64,000 nucleotides of DNA. Origin: Solilutibacter silvestris. GTDB taxonomy: Bacteria > Pseudomonadota > Gammaproteobacteria > Xanthomonadales > Xanthomonadaceae. Made by a program: the position numbers and the translations under genes. Under the pieces are notes generated by a model, which did not search any database, was not told the origin of the DNA, and saw nothing but the letters and a program-made list of their open reading frames with translations. Location of the stretch: NCBI RefSeq assembly GCF_002895945.1, contig NZ_NPZB01000001.1, positions 1,503,501 through 1,567,500 of the forward strand. The letters are read 5' to 3'. Of the stretch, positions 42,209-51,395 are shown piece after piece. Positions within the stretch are counted from its first letter, which is position 1, and every line of letters begins with the position of its first letter.

Positions 42209-43534
42209 ATGGCTCGACTTGAGTACATCCACATGCCGCTGGAGCGCAGTGTCGTTGAAGACTGCGTCATTCGGTTTGTCCCACAAGAGGTCGTTGATCC
42301 GCGAACGCGGATGAAACTGCACGCGGCCGCTGAGCGAGTACCACAGTTGCTGTGGGACAGCGGCGAGTTCTGGAGCGAAGCAAATCTTTGGCTTTTGGCC
42401 CGCACACGTCTATTGCTAAGCGGAAAACTAAGTGAAGACACCATTGGGGCCAATGGAAAGGATCTCTTGGCGTATGCGGGCTGGTTGGAGCAATCCGGTA
42501 TGCAGTGGTGGCAATGCCCGCCGCTGGACGATCAGCGCCCATTAAATTTGTATCGAGGTCATCTTGTTGACAGTCACGAGAAGGGTGTCATTGCACCCAC
42601 CCTTGCCAGTCGCCGCATGTCAACGCTTAAAGCGTTCTATCGCTGGCTCCTCAAAGTTGAAATTCTGAGTCCTGGATTCCCTTTGTGGTCAGAACGTAAC
42701 GTGCGCATCGCCTACGAAGATGCTTTCGGATTCCGCCGTCACGTAGAGGCAGTGCAGACCAGCCTAGATATAAAAGCAGCCAAGCGCGTTGGCGAAGCGC
42801 AGCTGGAAGAAGGGCTGCAGCCAGTTTCACTTGAAGTCCGTGACGCGATCTTAGATCTGGCCCATCGCCGCTGCAGTCATGAAATGTTCTTGATGCTTTC
42901 CCTGGGGTTTTGGAGTGGGCTTCGCCTCGGGACAGTGTGCGACCTCAAGATTCAAACCATCGAAAATGCAACGACAATTTTGAATTGTGATGCGCTCAAG
43001 CACATCAGCGTAGGGCCACAGGCGAACCCGCAAGTGCAGATGAAGCTGGATCAGAGCAGCAATGGGATCGTGGTGCCGACGCGGCTGCTTGAAGAACTAT
43101 CGGACTACAGCATCAGTGTCACGAGAGGGAAGCGGGCGGCCTTGGCCAAGCCTGAACATAAGCACCTGCTATTTCTCACAAAGTATGGCAATCCATACGG
43201 TGCCGTTGGATCTGATCGCAGCCCAACTGTCAACGCGGAAATGTCCCGGCTGAAGCGGTTGGCTCGAGAGGAGGGCCTGAACATTAACGACTTCACCTTT
43301 CACTGGTCACGGGCGACTTTCGCAACGATGTGGGCCACAGTCGCGCGGGCAAACGGATATTTGCATCAATTCATGCCAACTTTGAAGAGGATGCTCGCTC
43401 ATAAGCATGACAGAACAACGGAGCGTTATATCCGCTGGGTTGAGAGGGAGGAGGTGCGCGCTGCAGTGATGGACGCGTTTACCAAGACCATGTTTGGGCC
43501 CTTCATCGAGAAAGAGAGAGAGCAGAGTGCTTGA
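42209..43534 (+). CDS. Tyrosine recombinase 1 of the island
   Basis: 441 residues. Core-binding region at about 60-200, then the catalytic domain with Arg in WSGLRLGT (about 238), HWSR (about 363-366), a His in AHKHD and Tyr in TERYIRW (about 406). Likely first subunit of a multi-recombinase complex, comparable with TnpA of Tn554 or GmtY. Overlaps the next gene. Confidence 0.85.
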   Translation: MARLEYIHMPLERSVVEDCVIRFVPQEVVDPRTRMKLHAAAERVPQLLWDSGEFWSEANLWLLARTRLLLSGKLSEDTIGANGKDLLAYAGWLEQSGMQWWQCPPLDDQRPLNLYRGHLVDSHEKGVIAPTLASRRMSTLKAFYRWLLKVEILSPGFPLWSERNVRIAYEDAFGFRRHVEAVQTSLDIKAAKRVGEAQLEEGLQPVSLEVRDAILDLAHRRCSHEMFLMLSLGFWSGLRLGTVCDLKIQTIENATTILNCDALKHISVGPQANPQVQMKLDQSSNGIVVPTRLLEELSDYSISVTRGKRAALAKPEHKHLLFLTKYGNPYGAVGSDRSPTVNAEMSRLKRLAREEGLNINDFTFHWSRATFATMWATVARANGYLHQFMPTLKRMLAHKHDRTTERYIRWVEREEVRAAVMDAFTKTMFGPFIEKEREQSA

Positions 43535-45215
43535 TGACGTCATTCCTGATATGACGTTTCGAGGGCTATTGCTTGGTCCTAAAGAGGAGCCGGTTGATCT
43601 GCGCTGGTTGCTCTACAAGGGCATGCCATCGGTGCACAAGCGTAATGTCAAGAAGGTCATTGAATCTGGCCATCTTGGGCAACCACAGTTGGAGCGCTTG
43701 CCCTTAATAAAAGAGATTCATAAAATTTTGCAGGCGGAAATTACTGCCAAAAACTTGGGGCGTCTGAGTGTCGCGAACTATTGGAAGGTGCTCAAGTACC
43801 TCGTTGGATTTGCGGAATCGGCGAGGCTGTTACTGACGCCGTCGAACGCCATGAGTCTTTATCTCGCATACTGCGCGCACATTAGGCGTCGCGACGACCT
43901 TAGCGGCGATAGTAAGTACGCGTACTCACATACTCTTGCAAAAATCATCGCTCCAGTATTAGGCGTGGATGCGAATAAGCTTCAATGGAAAACCAACATA
44001 AGGCAACCAAAGCGACTCGGCAACCAGACGGCAAAGGAGAATCTTGAAACAACGGCAGCGTTCGTGCAGGTAATGCTCCAGGTTGCCCAGCAGCTGCCAG
44101 TCAGTGTGATTCGTGGCCCGCTCCCAGTGGCCGTGCATTTTGATTCTGGCGTCGAGTACTTTGTACATATTGGAAATGAACTTAAGCCCGTAGATGGCTT
44201 GAAGCGCCAGGACCCTGCAAGGCTAAAAAGAGCTCATGATGCCCGTAATCGTCGATCAAAAAATAATTCCAACCGAGCGCGTGCTAGGCTTATAAATCTT
44301 CGCATAGAAGCCGAGATTTTGATCTTTATTAATCAGACGGGGGGTAATCTCACTCAAGCCTTACAGCTTACTGGTAGCAAATATCGTTACCAAAGTGCTG
44401 GCGATTATCTAGTTCTTTATGTCTGGAAAGGTCGAGCTAAACATGCTGTCGAGCTGCGCATTCATAAGGCTTATCGCCCGCACTTCGAAGCGTATTTGAA
44501 GTGGCGTTCCGCCATCTTTCCTGACGATCAGGATGGCTTAACTTTTCCCTTCGTCTTTGATGATGGCGATAAGGCCATGCAAAGGACATGGTGGGCATTT
44601 TCGGAGGTGCGCAGACTAGCAAAGGAGATCGGACAGCCGTTTGTGCACTCGCAGCAGCTGCGAAAGACCGCTGGCAACTTCATGAAGCGAAATGTGTCTC
44701 GCCAAGCTGCCGCCGAATTACTAAGCAACACCGAAAGGACCTTCCGGGAAAACTATGAAGAGGTTCATCACCAGAGTGCTAGCCGCGAGCTGGTCAGCTT
44801 CTGGCGAGACACAGAGGTCTTCGTGTCGGCGGTCGGGCCAGGGGGGTGTCAAGAGGCAAAGCCAAAATTGCGTGATGATTCGCCAGTTGGAGCTCCTAAA
44901 CCTGATTGCGAGGGAGGGGGCGGATGCCTGTTTTGTGACAAGAATCGGGACCTACGCAGCTTTGATCATGCATGGAGCTTGGCGAGCTTCCATCACCTGA
45001 AACTTGCTGAATTCAATGCGGATCGCACGCCGCTGAGTCTTATGGAGGGACATCCGGTGGCCCTCGTTGTCGAGCGAACGGCAGAAAAGCTCGATGCGTT
45101 GTCCGAGATGGATAAGGAGTGTACCGAGTGGGTGAATGAAGCACGTTTGCGTGTCAATGAAGGACGTTACCATCCGTACTACACGGCGGCCTTCGCAATT
45201 TTGAAGGGCATCTGA
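43527..45215 (+). CDS. Tyrosine recombinase-like protein 2 of the island
   Basis: 562 residues from GTG 43527 (ATG 43551 is also possible); a TTG at 43494 is less likely. The C-terminal half carries SQQLRKTAGNF as the HxxR-like motif, with Gln for His, and FRENYEEV with the candidate Tyr. A later CLFCDKN segment may bind metal. The altered motif suggests a structural or strand-specific role. Overlaps genes on both sides. Confidence 0.75.
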   Translation: MLDDVIPDMTFRGLLLGPKEEPVDLRWLLYKGMPSVHKRNVKKVIESGHLGQPQLERLPLIKEIHKILQAEITAKNLGRLSVANYWKVLKYLVGFAESARLLLTPSNAMSLYLAYCAHIRRRDDLSGDSKYAYSHTLAKIIAPVLGVDANKLQWKTNIRQPKRLGNQTAKENLETTAAFVQVMLQVAQQLPVSVIRGPLPVAVHFDSGVEYFVHIGNELKPVDGLKRQDPARLKRAHDARNRRSKNNSNRARARLINLRIEAEILIFINQTGGNLTQALQLTGSKYRYQSAGDYLVLYVWKGRAKHAVELRIHKAYRPHFEAYLKWRSAIFPDDQDGLTFPFVFDDGDKAMQRTWWAFSEVRRLAKEIGQPFVHSQQLRKTAGNFMKRNVSRQAAAELLSNTERTFRENYEEVHHQSASRELVSFWRDTEVFVSAVGPGGCQEAKPKLRDDSPVGAPKPDCEGGGGCLFCDKNRDLRSFDHAWSLASFHHLKLAEFNADRTPLSLMEGHPVALVVERTAEKLDALSEMDKECTEWVNEARLRVNEGRYHPYYTAAFAILKGI

Positions 45216-47263
45216 TGGTCGCCAACGCCCAGCAATTTATCTTCCTGTTGAGAGGCCCGGAAGTTGACCACATCGGCCCCGAAAGCCTGTGTTACAAGCT
45301 TCAAACGCTGCCGCCTAACGATGATTTCCCTGTCATCGTCGATCTTCAAGGCAAACCAGTGTGTCGCTATAGAGATCATAAGTGGCTGATCGGTGCCGCG
45401 CCCTTGAATTTTGGCACTGACCTGAGCGACTTGGGACCCAAGGGTCGCTACTTGACGGACGCCAACGGTGAGCTTCTCAAGCGCTGTGTTGCGTGGTTCA
45501 TGTTTGGCGAGAGACGTGGCATCAGCGTCTTGACGCTAACAAGCTACCATACGAATCTCAAACGTATTTTTGCGTTCTGCAGTAGCTGTGCTCGACCGAT
45601 CGTTGCCAGCGACCTCTCGCGCTATTTTGATTCTATGGACGTAGCGCTGGCTCAAGCGATTCCTTCAGGCTCTTCAAGGTCGACCATATACTTGCTCCAC
45701 GAGTTGTGGCAGGCACGAGACCATTTGGGCTTTACCCTGCTAAATCCTGAGCAGATTGCTCGTCTAATGGAGCTAATTCCGGCGCATGTGACGGAGCAGA
45801 CCGAATTCATTCCGCCGCGAATCTGGGCATATCAGGCCGGGCGAATGCAAGCATGCTTACGAGATTTTCTAGAACATAAAGCGCAATTCGAATCAGCGCT
45901 ATACGAACTTATTGACGCCTATCGGTCCAACTTTGGTTCGCTGATCACGGCCAGAGATACGCCTTACGCTAACCGGAACCCATGTCGTTCGGCGCAGGCC
46001 GGACGAATTCGTGGCTGTACATATATTGGTTCGTTCGTAGATGTCGCAGAGCGACATGGCATTCGTGGTGTTATAGGTCGATGGTTGTTTCGACCCGGGA
46101 CTACATGGGATGACCTCGATAGCAGTCAGGCATCCCCTCAGATGCTAACTCAATATTTCAATGCTCTTGGTTTGGTCGGAACGGCCTACCTCCAATGCTT
46201 TTCGGGCATGCGCTTCGGTGAGGCTATGTCCTTACGCTGTAACTGCCTGAGCGTCGAGCATGATTCATTGCTCGGCGATATCCATATTTTAAGTGGCGAG
46301 ACTACTAAGACGACGCAGGATGACGACGCGCGCTGGTTGGCAGCACCGACAGTTGAGTTCGCGGTGGAGTCGTTAAGCATCATCGCTCGATGGAGAACTG
46401 CGATCGCGGTTGAGTATGGGGATGTGCCCCTGACACTGGAGGACAAGACTAATCCCTACCTGGTATGTCGCCCCTACGAGAATTGGGCGAACGGAAACGG
46501 TTATGCAAAAAAGCTGGTCCCCAGCGCTTTGCGGCCTTCCTCCTATGAAATCTCCCGGTGGAGGAATAGGGTGCCTGGCCTGTTTGAAGACCATTCTCTG
46601 TGCATCACTGCGGATGACGAAGCCTACGTCCGTCGATTCAACACAAATGCGAACCTTGAGCATTATGGCGAGGGGCAGCTATGGCATCTTACTAGTCATC
46701 AATACCGGCGCACGTCCGCGGTCATGATGGGTGCTTCGCAAGTGAGCCTGGAAGCTCAGCAGTACCAGTTCAAGCAACTCACACTCAATCAAAGTGGTTA
46801 CTACCGCAACGGCTTCCAAAGCCTTCGCCTCAACCGTGCGTTCACACAGGAGCTCGTCTCAACTAAATATGAACTTGTTTCGTTGGAACTTGGTTTGCTT
46901 AATGGGCCCGAGTACGTCTCTCCACTGGGCCCATCTCGCAAGAATGAGATTCTTCGATTCTTCGAAATTAGCAGTGGCGATGAAATCCAGAAGGCCGCGA
47001 AGAAGGGCCAGCTTGCTGTCAAGCAGACGTTGTTCGGGATTTGCACACGTCTTGATAGCTGCCCATATGGTGGCCATGACAACATAGCTTACTGCCCCGA
47101 CTGCAAAGATGCGCTCCTGAGCAAGCGCAAACGTGGCAGCGTCGAGCAATTGGGTAAGACGATTGCGGTGCGCTTGGTTGATGTGCCTCTGGAGACGCCA
47201 TTGCGGGCCCAGCTGGAGCGTAGCGCCAAAGCAGTTGAGAGGTTCATGAATGTCACAGCCTGA
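45215..47263 (+). CDS. Tyrosine recombinase-like protein 3 of the island
   Basis: 682 residues. Motifs: Arg in CFSGMRFGEAMSL (about 331), SHQYRRTSAVMM (HxxR-like) and Tyr in QSGYYRN. A Cys/His cluster near the C-terminus (CTRLDSCPYGGHDNIAYCPDC) probably binds zinc. ATG overlaps the previous stop (TGATG). Comparable with TnpB of Tn554 or the large integrase of GMT systems. Confidence 0.8.
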   Translation: MVANAQQFIFLLRGPEVDHIGPESLCYKLQTLPPNDDFPVIVDLQGKPVCRYRDHKWLIGAAPLNFGTDLSDLGPKGRYLTDANGELLKRCVAWFMFGERRGISVLTLTSYHTNLKRIFAFCSSCARPIVASDLSRYFDSMDVALAQAIPSGSSRSTIYLLHELWQARDHLGFTLLNPEQIARLMELIPAHVTEQTEFIPPRIWAYQAGRMQACLRDFLEHKAQFESALYELIDAYRSNFGSLITARDTPYANRNPCRSAQAGRIRGCTYIGSFVDVAERHGIRGVIGRWLFRPGTTWDDLDSSQASPQMLTQYFNALGLVGTAYLQCFSGMRFGEAMSLRCNCLSVEHDSLLGDIHILSGETTKTTQDDDARWLAAPTVEFAVESLSIIARWRTAIAVEYGDVPLTLEDKTNPYLVCRPYENWANGNGYAKKLVPSALRPSSYEISRWRNRVPGLFEDHSLCITADDEAYVRRFNTNANLEHYGEGQLWHLTSHQYRRTSAVMMGASQVSLEAQQYQFKQLTLNQSGYYRNGFQSLRLNRAFTQELVSTKYELVSLELGLLNGPEYVSPLGPSRKNEILRFFEISSGDEIQKAAKKGQLAVKQTLFGICTRLDSCPYGGHDNIAYCPDCKDALLSKRKRGSVEQLGKTIAVRLVDVPLETPLRAQLERSAKAVERFMNVTA

Positions 47264-47714
47264 GTACGTTGGTGACGCTGAAAAATTATTCCAGGATGCC
47301 TTCGAACGACTGAAGCGCGATAAGCCTACACAGCTGCCTCGTGGCACGCCGGTCAGCCAGAACAATGTCGCCAAAGAGGCGGGGCGCGATCCCAGCGCAC
47401 TGCGAAAGAGCCGGTATCCGCGACTGATACGCGCGATCCAGAAGTGGATTGAAGACAACGGCAACGCTCCCCGCGCCCGCGCTTCGAGCGCCTCGTTGAT
47501 CAAGGGTGCTCGGGATAAGAATCGCCAGTTGAAAGCTCGTCTTGAGGAGTTGACGAAGCAACGTGACAAGGCCATGGCACGCTTGGTTATCGCGGAGGAA
47601 TCAATCCTCGATCTGCATCGCCGGCTTCAGGACTATAAGGCGCGACTCGGTGAAGCGGATACAGTAGTGCCAATTCGCGGTGTCGCAAAACGAGCTAAGC
47701 CCAGAGTCAAATAG
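47250..47714 (+). CDS. Small HTH/coiled-coil mobility protein
   Basis: 154 residues. The N-terminal part (VSQNNVAKEAGRDPSALRKSRYP) reads as a helix-turn-helix. Residues 85-135 are a charged coiled coil (RDKNRQLKARLEELTKQRDKAMARL), and the end is basic. Tn554 TnpC and GmtX-like proteins have this size and place. Probably guides the recombinases to DNA. Overlaps the preceding gene by 14 bp. Confidence 0.72.
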   Translation: MSQPEYVGDAEKLFQDAFERLKRDKPTQLPRGTPVSQNNVAKEAGRDPSALRKSRYPRLIRAIQKWIEDNGNAPRARASSASLIKGARDKNRQLKARLEELTKQRDKAMARLVIAEESILDLHRRLQDYKARLGEADTVVPIRGVAKRAKPRVK

Positions 47715-47728
47715 GAGTTTCCGAAGAT

Positions 47729-48277
47729 TCAGGACTCGGAGCCGCTTGCCGTAAGGCGGCCGCGTCGTTCTTTCAGATCTTCCTCCGTTGCCGCTCGAAG
47801 GCGGACGAAGTCCCGCTCTGGCAGGGCGCTGAACGTCCGCGAGAACGGCAAGTACACCAGGATGATCCAACCATCTGCTCCTTCCTCGGCTGCGTAGGGA
47901 TGCAGGATTTCTCCAGAGGTATCTACGCGGTCGATTAGGAGCAGCCGTCGCCGTGGATACTTGCGTGAAGCACTCTCAAGTTCTGCTCTGAGCATGAGCC
48001 GGGCGGCATCAGCGGGGATACCTGGATGAGCTTCGTCATCGAGTGCTTTCATGCTCTGTGAGATGGCTTCGTCGGTCGACCTGAAGGCCCGTTCCATTTC
48101 TATCTCGTCGAACACGACTTCCTGTACGACATACGGTGGTCCAGCCAGCCAAGCTTCGTCCAGATCTGGGTCGAGCTCGATGGCCAGGATCGTACGACGG
48201 CCGACATCGGTGCAGCGCCAACGGTGCCAAGTACTGGTTTTGAACTCCGTGCCGATGTCGAAGTCACTGAGTTTCAT
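47729..48277 (-). CDS. Hypothetical protein (third gene of XRE-linked cluster)
   Basis: 182 residues, soluble and acidic. The opening DIGTEFKTSTWHRWRCTDVGRRTILAIELD resembles small beta-rich DUF proteins, with a later FSRTFSALPERDFVRLR. Convergent with the mobility operon, only 14 bp from it. No function assigned. Confidence 0.6.
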   Translation of the reverse strand: MKLSDFDIGTEFKTSTWHRWRCTDVGRRTILAIELDPDLDEAWLAGPPYVVQEVVFDEIEMERAFRSTDEAISQSMKALDDEAHPGIPADAARLMLRAELESASRKYPRRRLLLIDRVDTSGEILHPYAAEEGADGWIILVYLPFSRTFSALPERDFVRLRAATEEDLKERRGRLTASGSES

Positions 48278-48319
48278 AGGTGAAAATACTTCGTTGGGTC
48301 ACTGGTTTGGCGCTCCGAT

Positions 48320-48664
48320 TTAATAGAAATCGGTGGAGCATCGCTGATAGGTCTGGAATGCAGTTTGAAATGCAGCCTCGGTAATTTCGTTCGGTGTGAC
48401 GATTCCTTTCTTGGCAATCTTCAAGGCAACCGGATACCAGGCGCGGAATTCCTCGAACGTCAATCCCGACCCGTGTCGTGCCGCTTCGTATTCAGGCCCG
48501 GAATATCGCTCGTTGTCGATATCCAGTTCGCGAAGCTGGTGGACTACCCAGTCCGCCCATCTGATCGCATTGACAGGGTCGCCTGCCAAGGAGGCGTAAG
48601 AGGAAGCCCAGACAAATTGCTCCCGTCCGGTCATTTGATGCCAGGGAATTGCCGGGGTCAGCAT
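48320..48664 (-). CDS. Hypothetical protein (second gene of XRE-linked cluster)
   Basis: 114 residues, helical and Trp-rich (REQFVWASSYASLAGDPVNAIRWADWVVHQLREL). Overlaps the upstream gene by 7 bp, so the two are co-translated. Unknown family. Confidence 0.6.
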   Translation of the reverse strand: MLTPAIPWHQMTGREQFVWASSYASLAGDPVNAIRWADWVVHQLRELDIDNERYSGPEYEAARHGSGLTFEEFRAWYPVALKIAKKGIVTPNEITEAAFQTAFQTYQRCSTDFY

Positions 48665-49158
48665 GCGTCATTGTCGCTTGAGGGGCTGGCCTTCAACTTC
48701 TCCGCAACAAGCGCCTGTGCTTTCTCGATTTCCACGGTGTTTGGCGTGGGAAGCTTGGACATCTCCGTCCGGTACTGCTCGTTGTAGGTATCGATGAACA
48801 AAGCCATGTGAAATCGATACTTCACGGCCTCTGACGGTATTGATACGTCCAGTTTCCTGCTGATGAGCGCAGCGTAGGACGCCTGTGCTGGGGTCGGCTC
48901 CTTCAGGTCCCAGTCCATACATTCGACTATCAGGCGCTCAAGCTGCTTCTCGAGCTTGCGGACAAAGGTCTGCCGGATGGCCTTGTCCTTGACCCGTTCC
49001 CACTGGATGCAAATGGCTTCCTCCACAGCGGGGGCTATGTAAAGTTCTAGAGTGAGATCCACACCGGGATTGACGAGGTAGAGGGCCATGTCTCGGCGAC
49101 GGCAGGAGGAACAGACAAGGAAGGCACCCCATCTTAACCGATTCCACACAAATTTCAT
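48658..49158 (-). CDS. Hypothetical protein (first gene of XRE-linked cluster)
   Basis: 166 residues if ATG 49158 is used (MKFVWNRLRWGAFLVCSSCRRRD); ATG 49197 is an alternative. Helical (ERVKDKAIRQTFVRKLEKQLERL), with an early CSSC. Divergent from the XRE gene with about 50 bp between starts, so a shared regulatory region is likely. Confidence 0.58.
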   Translation of the reverse strand: MKFVWNRLRWGAFLVCSSCRRRDMALYLVNPGVDLTLELYIAPAVEEAICIQWERVKDKAIRQTFVRKLEKQLERLIVECMDWDLKEPTPAQASYAALISRKLDVSIPSEAVKYRFHMALFIDTYNEQYRTEMSKLPTPNTVEIEKAQALVAEKLKASPSSDNDAC

Positions 49159-49209
49159 GTAATCGGTAGTCGTGCCATAGATTCCTTGATCGCCCATTTC
49201 GGTGCGGTC

Positions 49210-49491
49210 ATGGCCACCAAGACCATCTATTCCACGGCTTACCGGCGACTGGTTGCCCAACTGCGGGAAATTCGGGAAGCAGAAGGCATTTCCCAATCCG
49301 CCCTCGCGGCGATGCTGGGTTGGCCGCAGCAACGGCTATCCGCCGTGGAGGCCGGTGCCCGCCGGTTGGACATCATGGAGTTCCTGCACCTCACGAGCGT
49401 CCTTGGCCTGTCTCCTGAGGCGGCCATCCAACTGGCGGCCGCTAAGGCGGGCGCGTCGACCAAGTCGCGCCTGACCCAGCAGAAGGGCTGA
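49210..49491 (+). CDS. XRE-family helix-turn-helix regulator
   Basis: 93 residues from ATG 49210. The HTH is at about 12-65 (LVAQLREIREAEGISQSALAAMLGWPQQRLSAVEAG), a cro/CI-type DNA-binding fold. Probably controls the divergent three-gene cluster. Confidence 0.87.
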   Translation: MATKTIYSTAYRRLVAQLREIREAEGISQSALAAMLGWPQQRLSAVEAGARRLDIMEFLHLTSVLGLSPEAAIQLAAAKAGASTKSRLTQQKG

Positions 49492-49580
49492 TCCGACCAG
49501 CGTCGTAATGGGTGCGGCCCCATTGCCTCAACGTGCCAGGCAATAGGAATTGAATCGCCGGCTGTGCGAACCCGAGGGAC

Positions 49581-51212
49581 TTAACGGCCAACTGCAAGCT
49601 CAGGGACACCATCAACTTGGCGAACCAGTAGTCGCGTCCCAATTGTGTCCAGAAATCCCCTAATCTCTCGCTGCATCCGTTTGACGGTTTCGATGTTGTC
49701 CAAGGCGGGTTGAAGATCGCCTTGATCCAGCGAATAAACCGCATTGCCTAGGATTTCAGGCAGGGATATCGAGGCTTCCTTGGCTATGGCGACTCCAAGG
49801 AGCGACTGCAGTCGACGACGCGACAGGTTAAGTCGGTACGACTTCCCGCGTCGTTCATCCTGAATTTCCATCAAAAGCGACGAGGGTGAGAAGTACGGGG
49901 TCACTGCATTCAAGCGAACGGCTCGGTCGTGGAAATCCAGTAGAGGCAGCCCTGCCGCATCCAACTTGGAGGCAAGCGTCCTCAGCCCTGTTAGAGCGTG
50001 ATCGTTGTCGATGAGAACCCAGCCAGTGCCGCTGGCTATCGACACACCAACGGCCAACTCTTCGATGTCATCCCCACGACGCACGGCCGCAAGCCAGTTC
50101 AGCAGTTCAATCTCGCCGGCGTCCAGATCGGCATGAACTTGCCGCTCCCGGCTTGTGATGCCGACTGCGAAAGGTTCAGAAGACCTGCCAGGAATATCGA
50201 CAGGATCTTTCACCGGTGTCGCATTGCCAATGGGAATCGTGAAGGCATCCGGGTCAAGTGCCGGACCGCCCTGTCGAATGGCATCGACGAAGGCCTTGGC
50301 TCCTGCCGCATTGGCGCCAGCAGCCAACTCTTCGGCCGTGAACCAGGCAAAACGCTCTGGGTGCGCAGCCAAGCAGCGCAGGAGTTCCGTCTTGCCAGCA
50401 TCCTTCAGGGCAACCTTGAAAGGCTGGATGTGATATTCGGTAGCGGAGTAGGCGCTCTTGGCACCTTCCAAGGCCGTGTAGTGGATGGGCTCATCCACGG
50501 GGATCAGTGCCTCGAAAGCATTGCCAGGAATCTCGAGTTCTTCCCGCAGTTCCCGACTTACGGCCTGGGAGAAGGCGTAACGGATATGACTGGGGTCGAT
50601 TTCAATGTTGGGATCGAAAAAGTCCAGACACTGGGAGGCGGTCAGATACACCAATTCCGGCAGGTCCTCGTTCGAAACACGGCCGCCGGGGAACACGAAC
50701 TGGCCCCGACTGCCATCCCGATGGGGTGCTGGATCCTCCCGACGAACCATCAGGAATTTCCCGTCCAGTGCGATCCACGCCCAGGAAACCCAGACCCGGC
50801 GGATAGGCACTAACCCGGCCGATAACGCCGCGCGGAGCTCCTCTGAGCGCTTGATGAGCGCCCGCTGTCGGTCGACCAGGTACTCACTGGCATTCCAGAA
50901 GCCCGGTTCCAGCAGCCGGAACTCTGCTTCACCAAGCCCCCCCAGCACGCTGCGGGCTAAGAGAGAGGCTGGGAAGGAGACGAAGGCCCATACCCCGGCG
51001 CCCAAACGCGCCTCATCGAGCACAGACAGGGCTTGTAGCAGGCGTTGGACGAAGCCGAGTGCCGAACCAGCCTCCTCCGCTCCGACGCCCGTGGCGGCAA
51101 TCAGGCGCTTGATGAGATCGGCCTCGGGGATCTCCTCCCGGTCACTGCTCTCCTCGGCGATCCGGGGGAGGATTCGGGAAACCGCAGCCAGCAGTTCGAT
51201 GGAAGGGCGCAT
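49581..51212 (-). CDS. Nudix-domain protein of the defence island
   Basis: 543 residues from ATG 51212. The open frame reaches much further upstream but would then run under hsdR. The N-terminal 130 residues are helical. A Nudix fold follows, with WVSWAWIALDGKFLMVRRED, GGRVSN at 176-181 and the Nudix helix SRELREELEI at 219-228; a long insert separates the glycines from the helix. The last 200 residues are unrecognised. Might hydrolyse a nucleotide signal or NAD-like metabolite, by analogy only. Divergent from hsdR, 183 bp apart. Confidence 0.7.
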   Translation of the reverse strand: MRPSIELLAAVSRILPRIAEESSDREEIPEADLIKRLIAATGVGAEEAGSALGFVQRLLQALSVLDEARLGAGVWAFVSFPASLLARSVLGGLGEAEFRLLEPGFWNASEYLVDRQRALIKRSEELRAALSAGLVPIRRVWVSWAWIALDGKFLMVRREDPAPHRDGSRGQFVFPGGRVSNEDLPELVYLTASQCLDFFDPNIEIDPSHIRYAFSQAVSRELREELEIPGNAFEALIPVDEPIHYTALEGAKSAYSATEYHIQPFKVALKDAGKTELLRCLAAHPERFAWFTAEELAAGANAAGAKAFVDAIRQGGPALDPDAFTIPIGNATPVKDPVDIPGRSSEPFAVGITSRERQVHADLDAGEIELLNWLAAVRRGDDIEELAVGVSIASGTGWVLIDNDHALTGLRTLASKLDAAGLPLLDFHDRAVRLNAVTPYFSPSSLLMEIQDERRGKSYRLNLSRRRLQSLLGVAIAKEASISLPEILGNAVYSLDQGDLQPALDNIETVKRMQREIRGFLDTIGTRLLVRQVDGVPELAVGR

Positions 51213-51395
51213 CAACCTATTGTGACCGCACTTGCCCCCGGTACCAACGCCTGCCTCCGCCTCGGCTCCTCCCAGTTGGAAGCGGCTCGCGACAACATGG
51301 GCGACTTGGCGGGGACGGCCCGTTAAAGTATCGGGGTTAGGCACCACGGCGCCAAACCCGAGGTCCGATCCGCCATCCAGCCATTCAAGGTTCCC

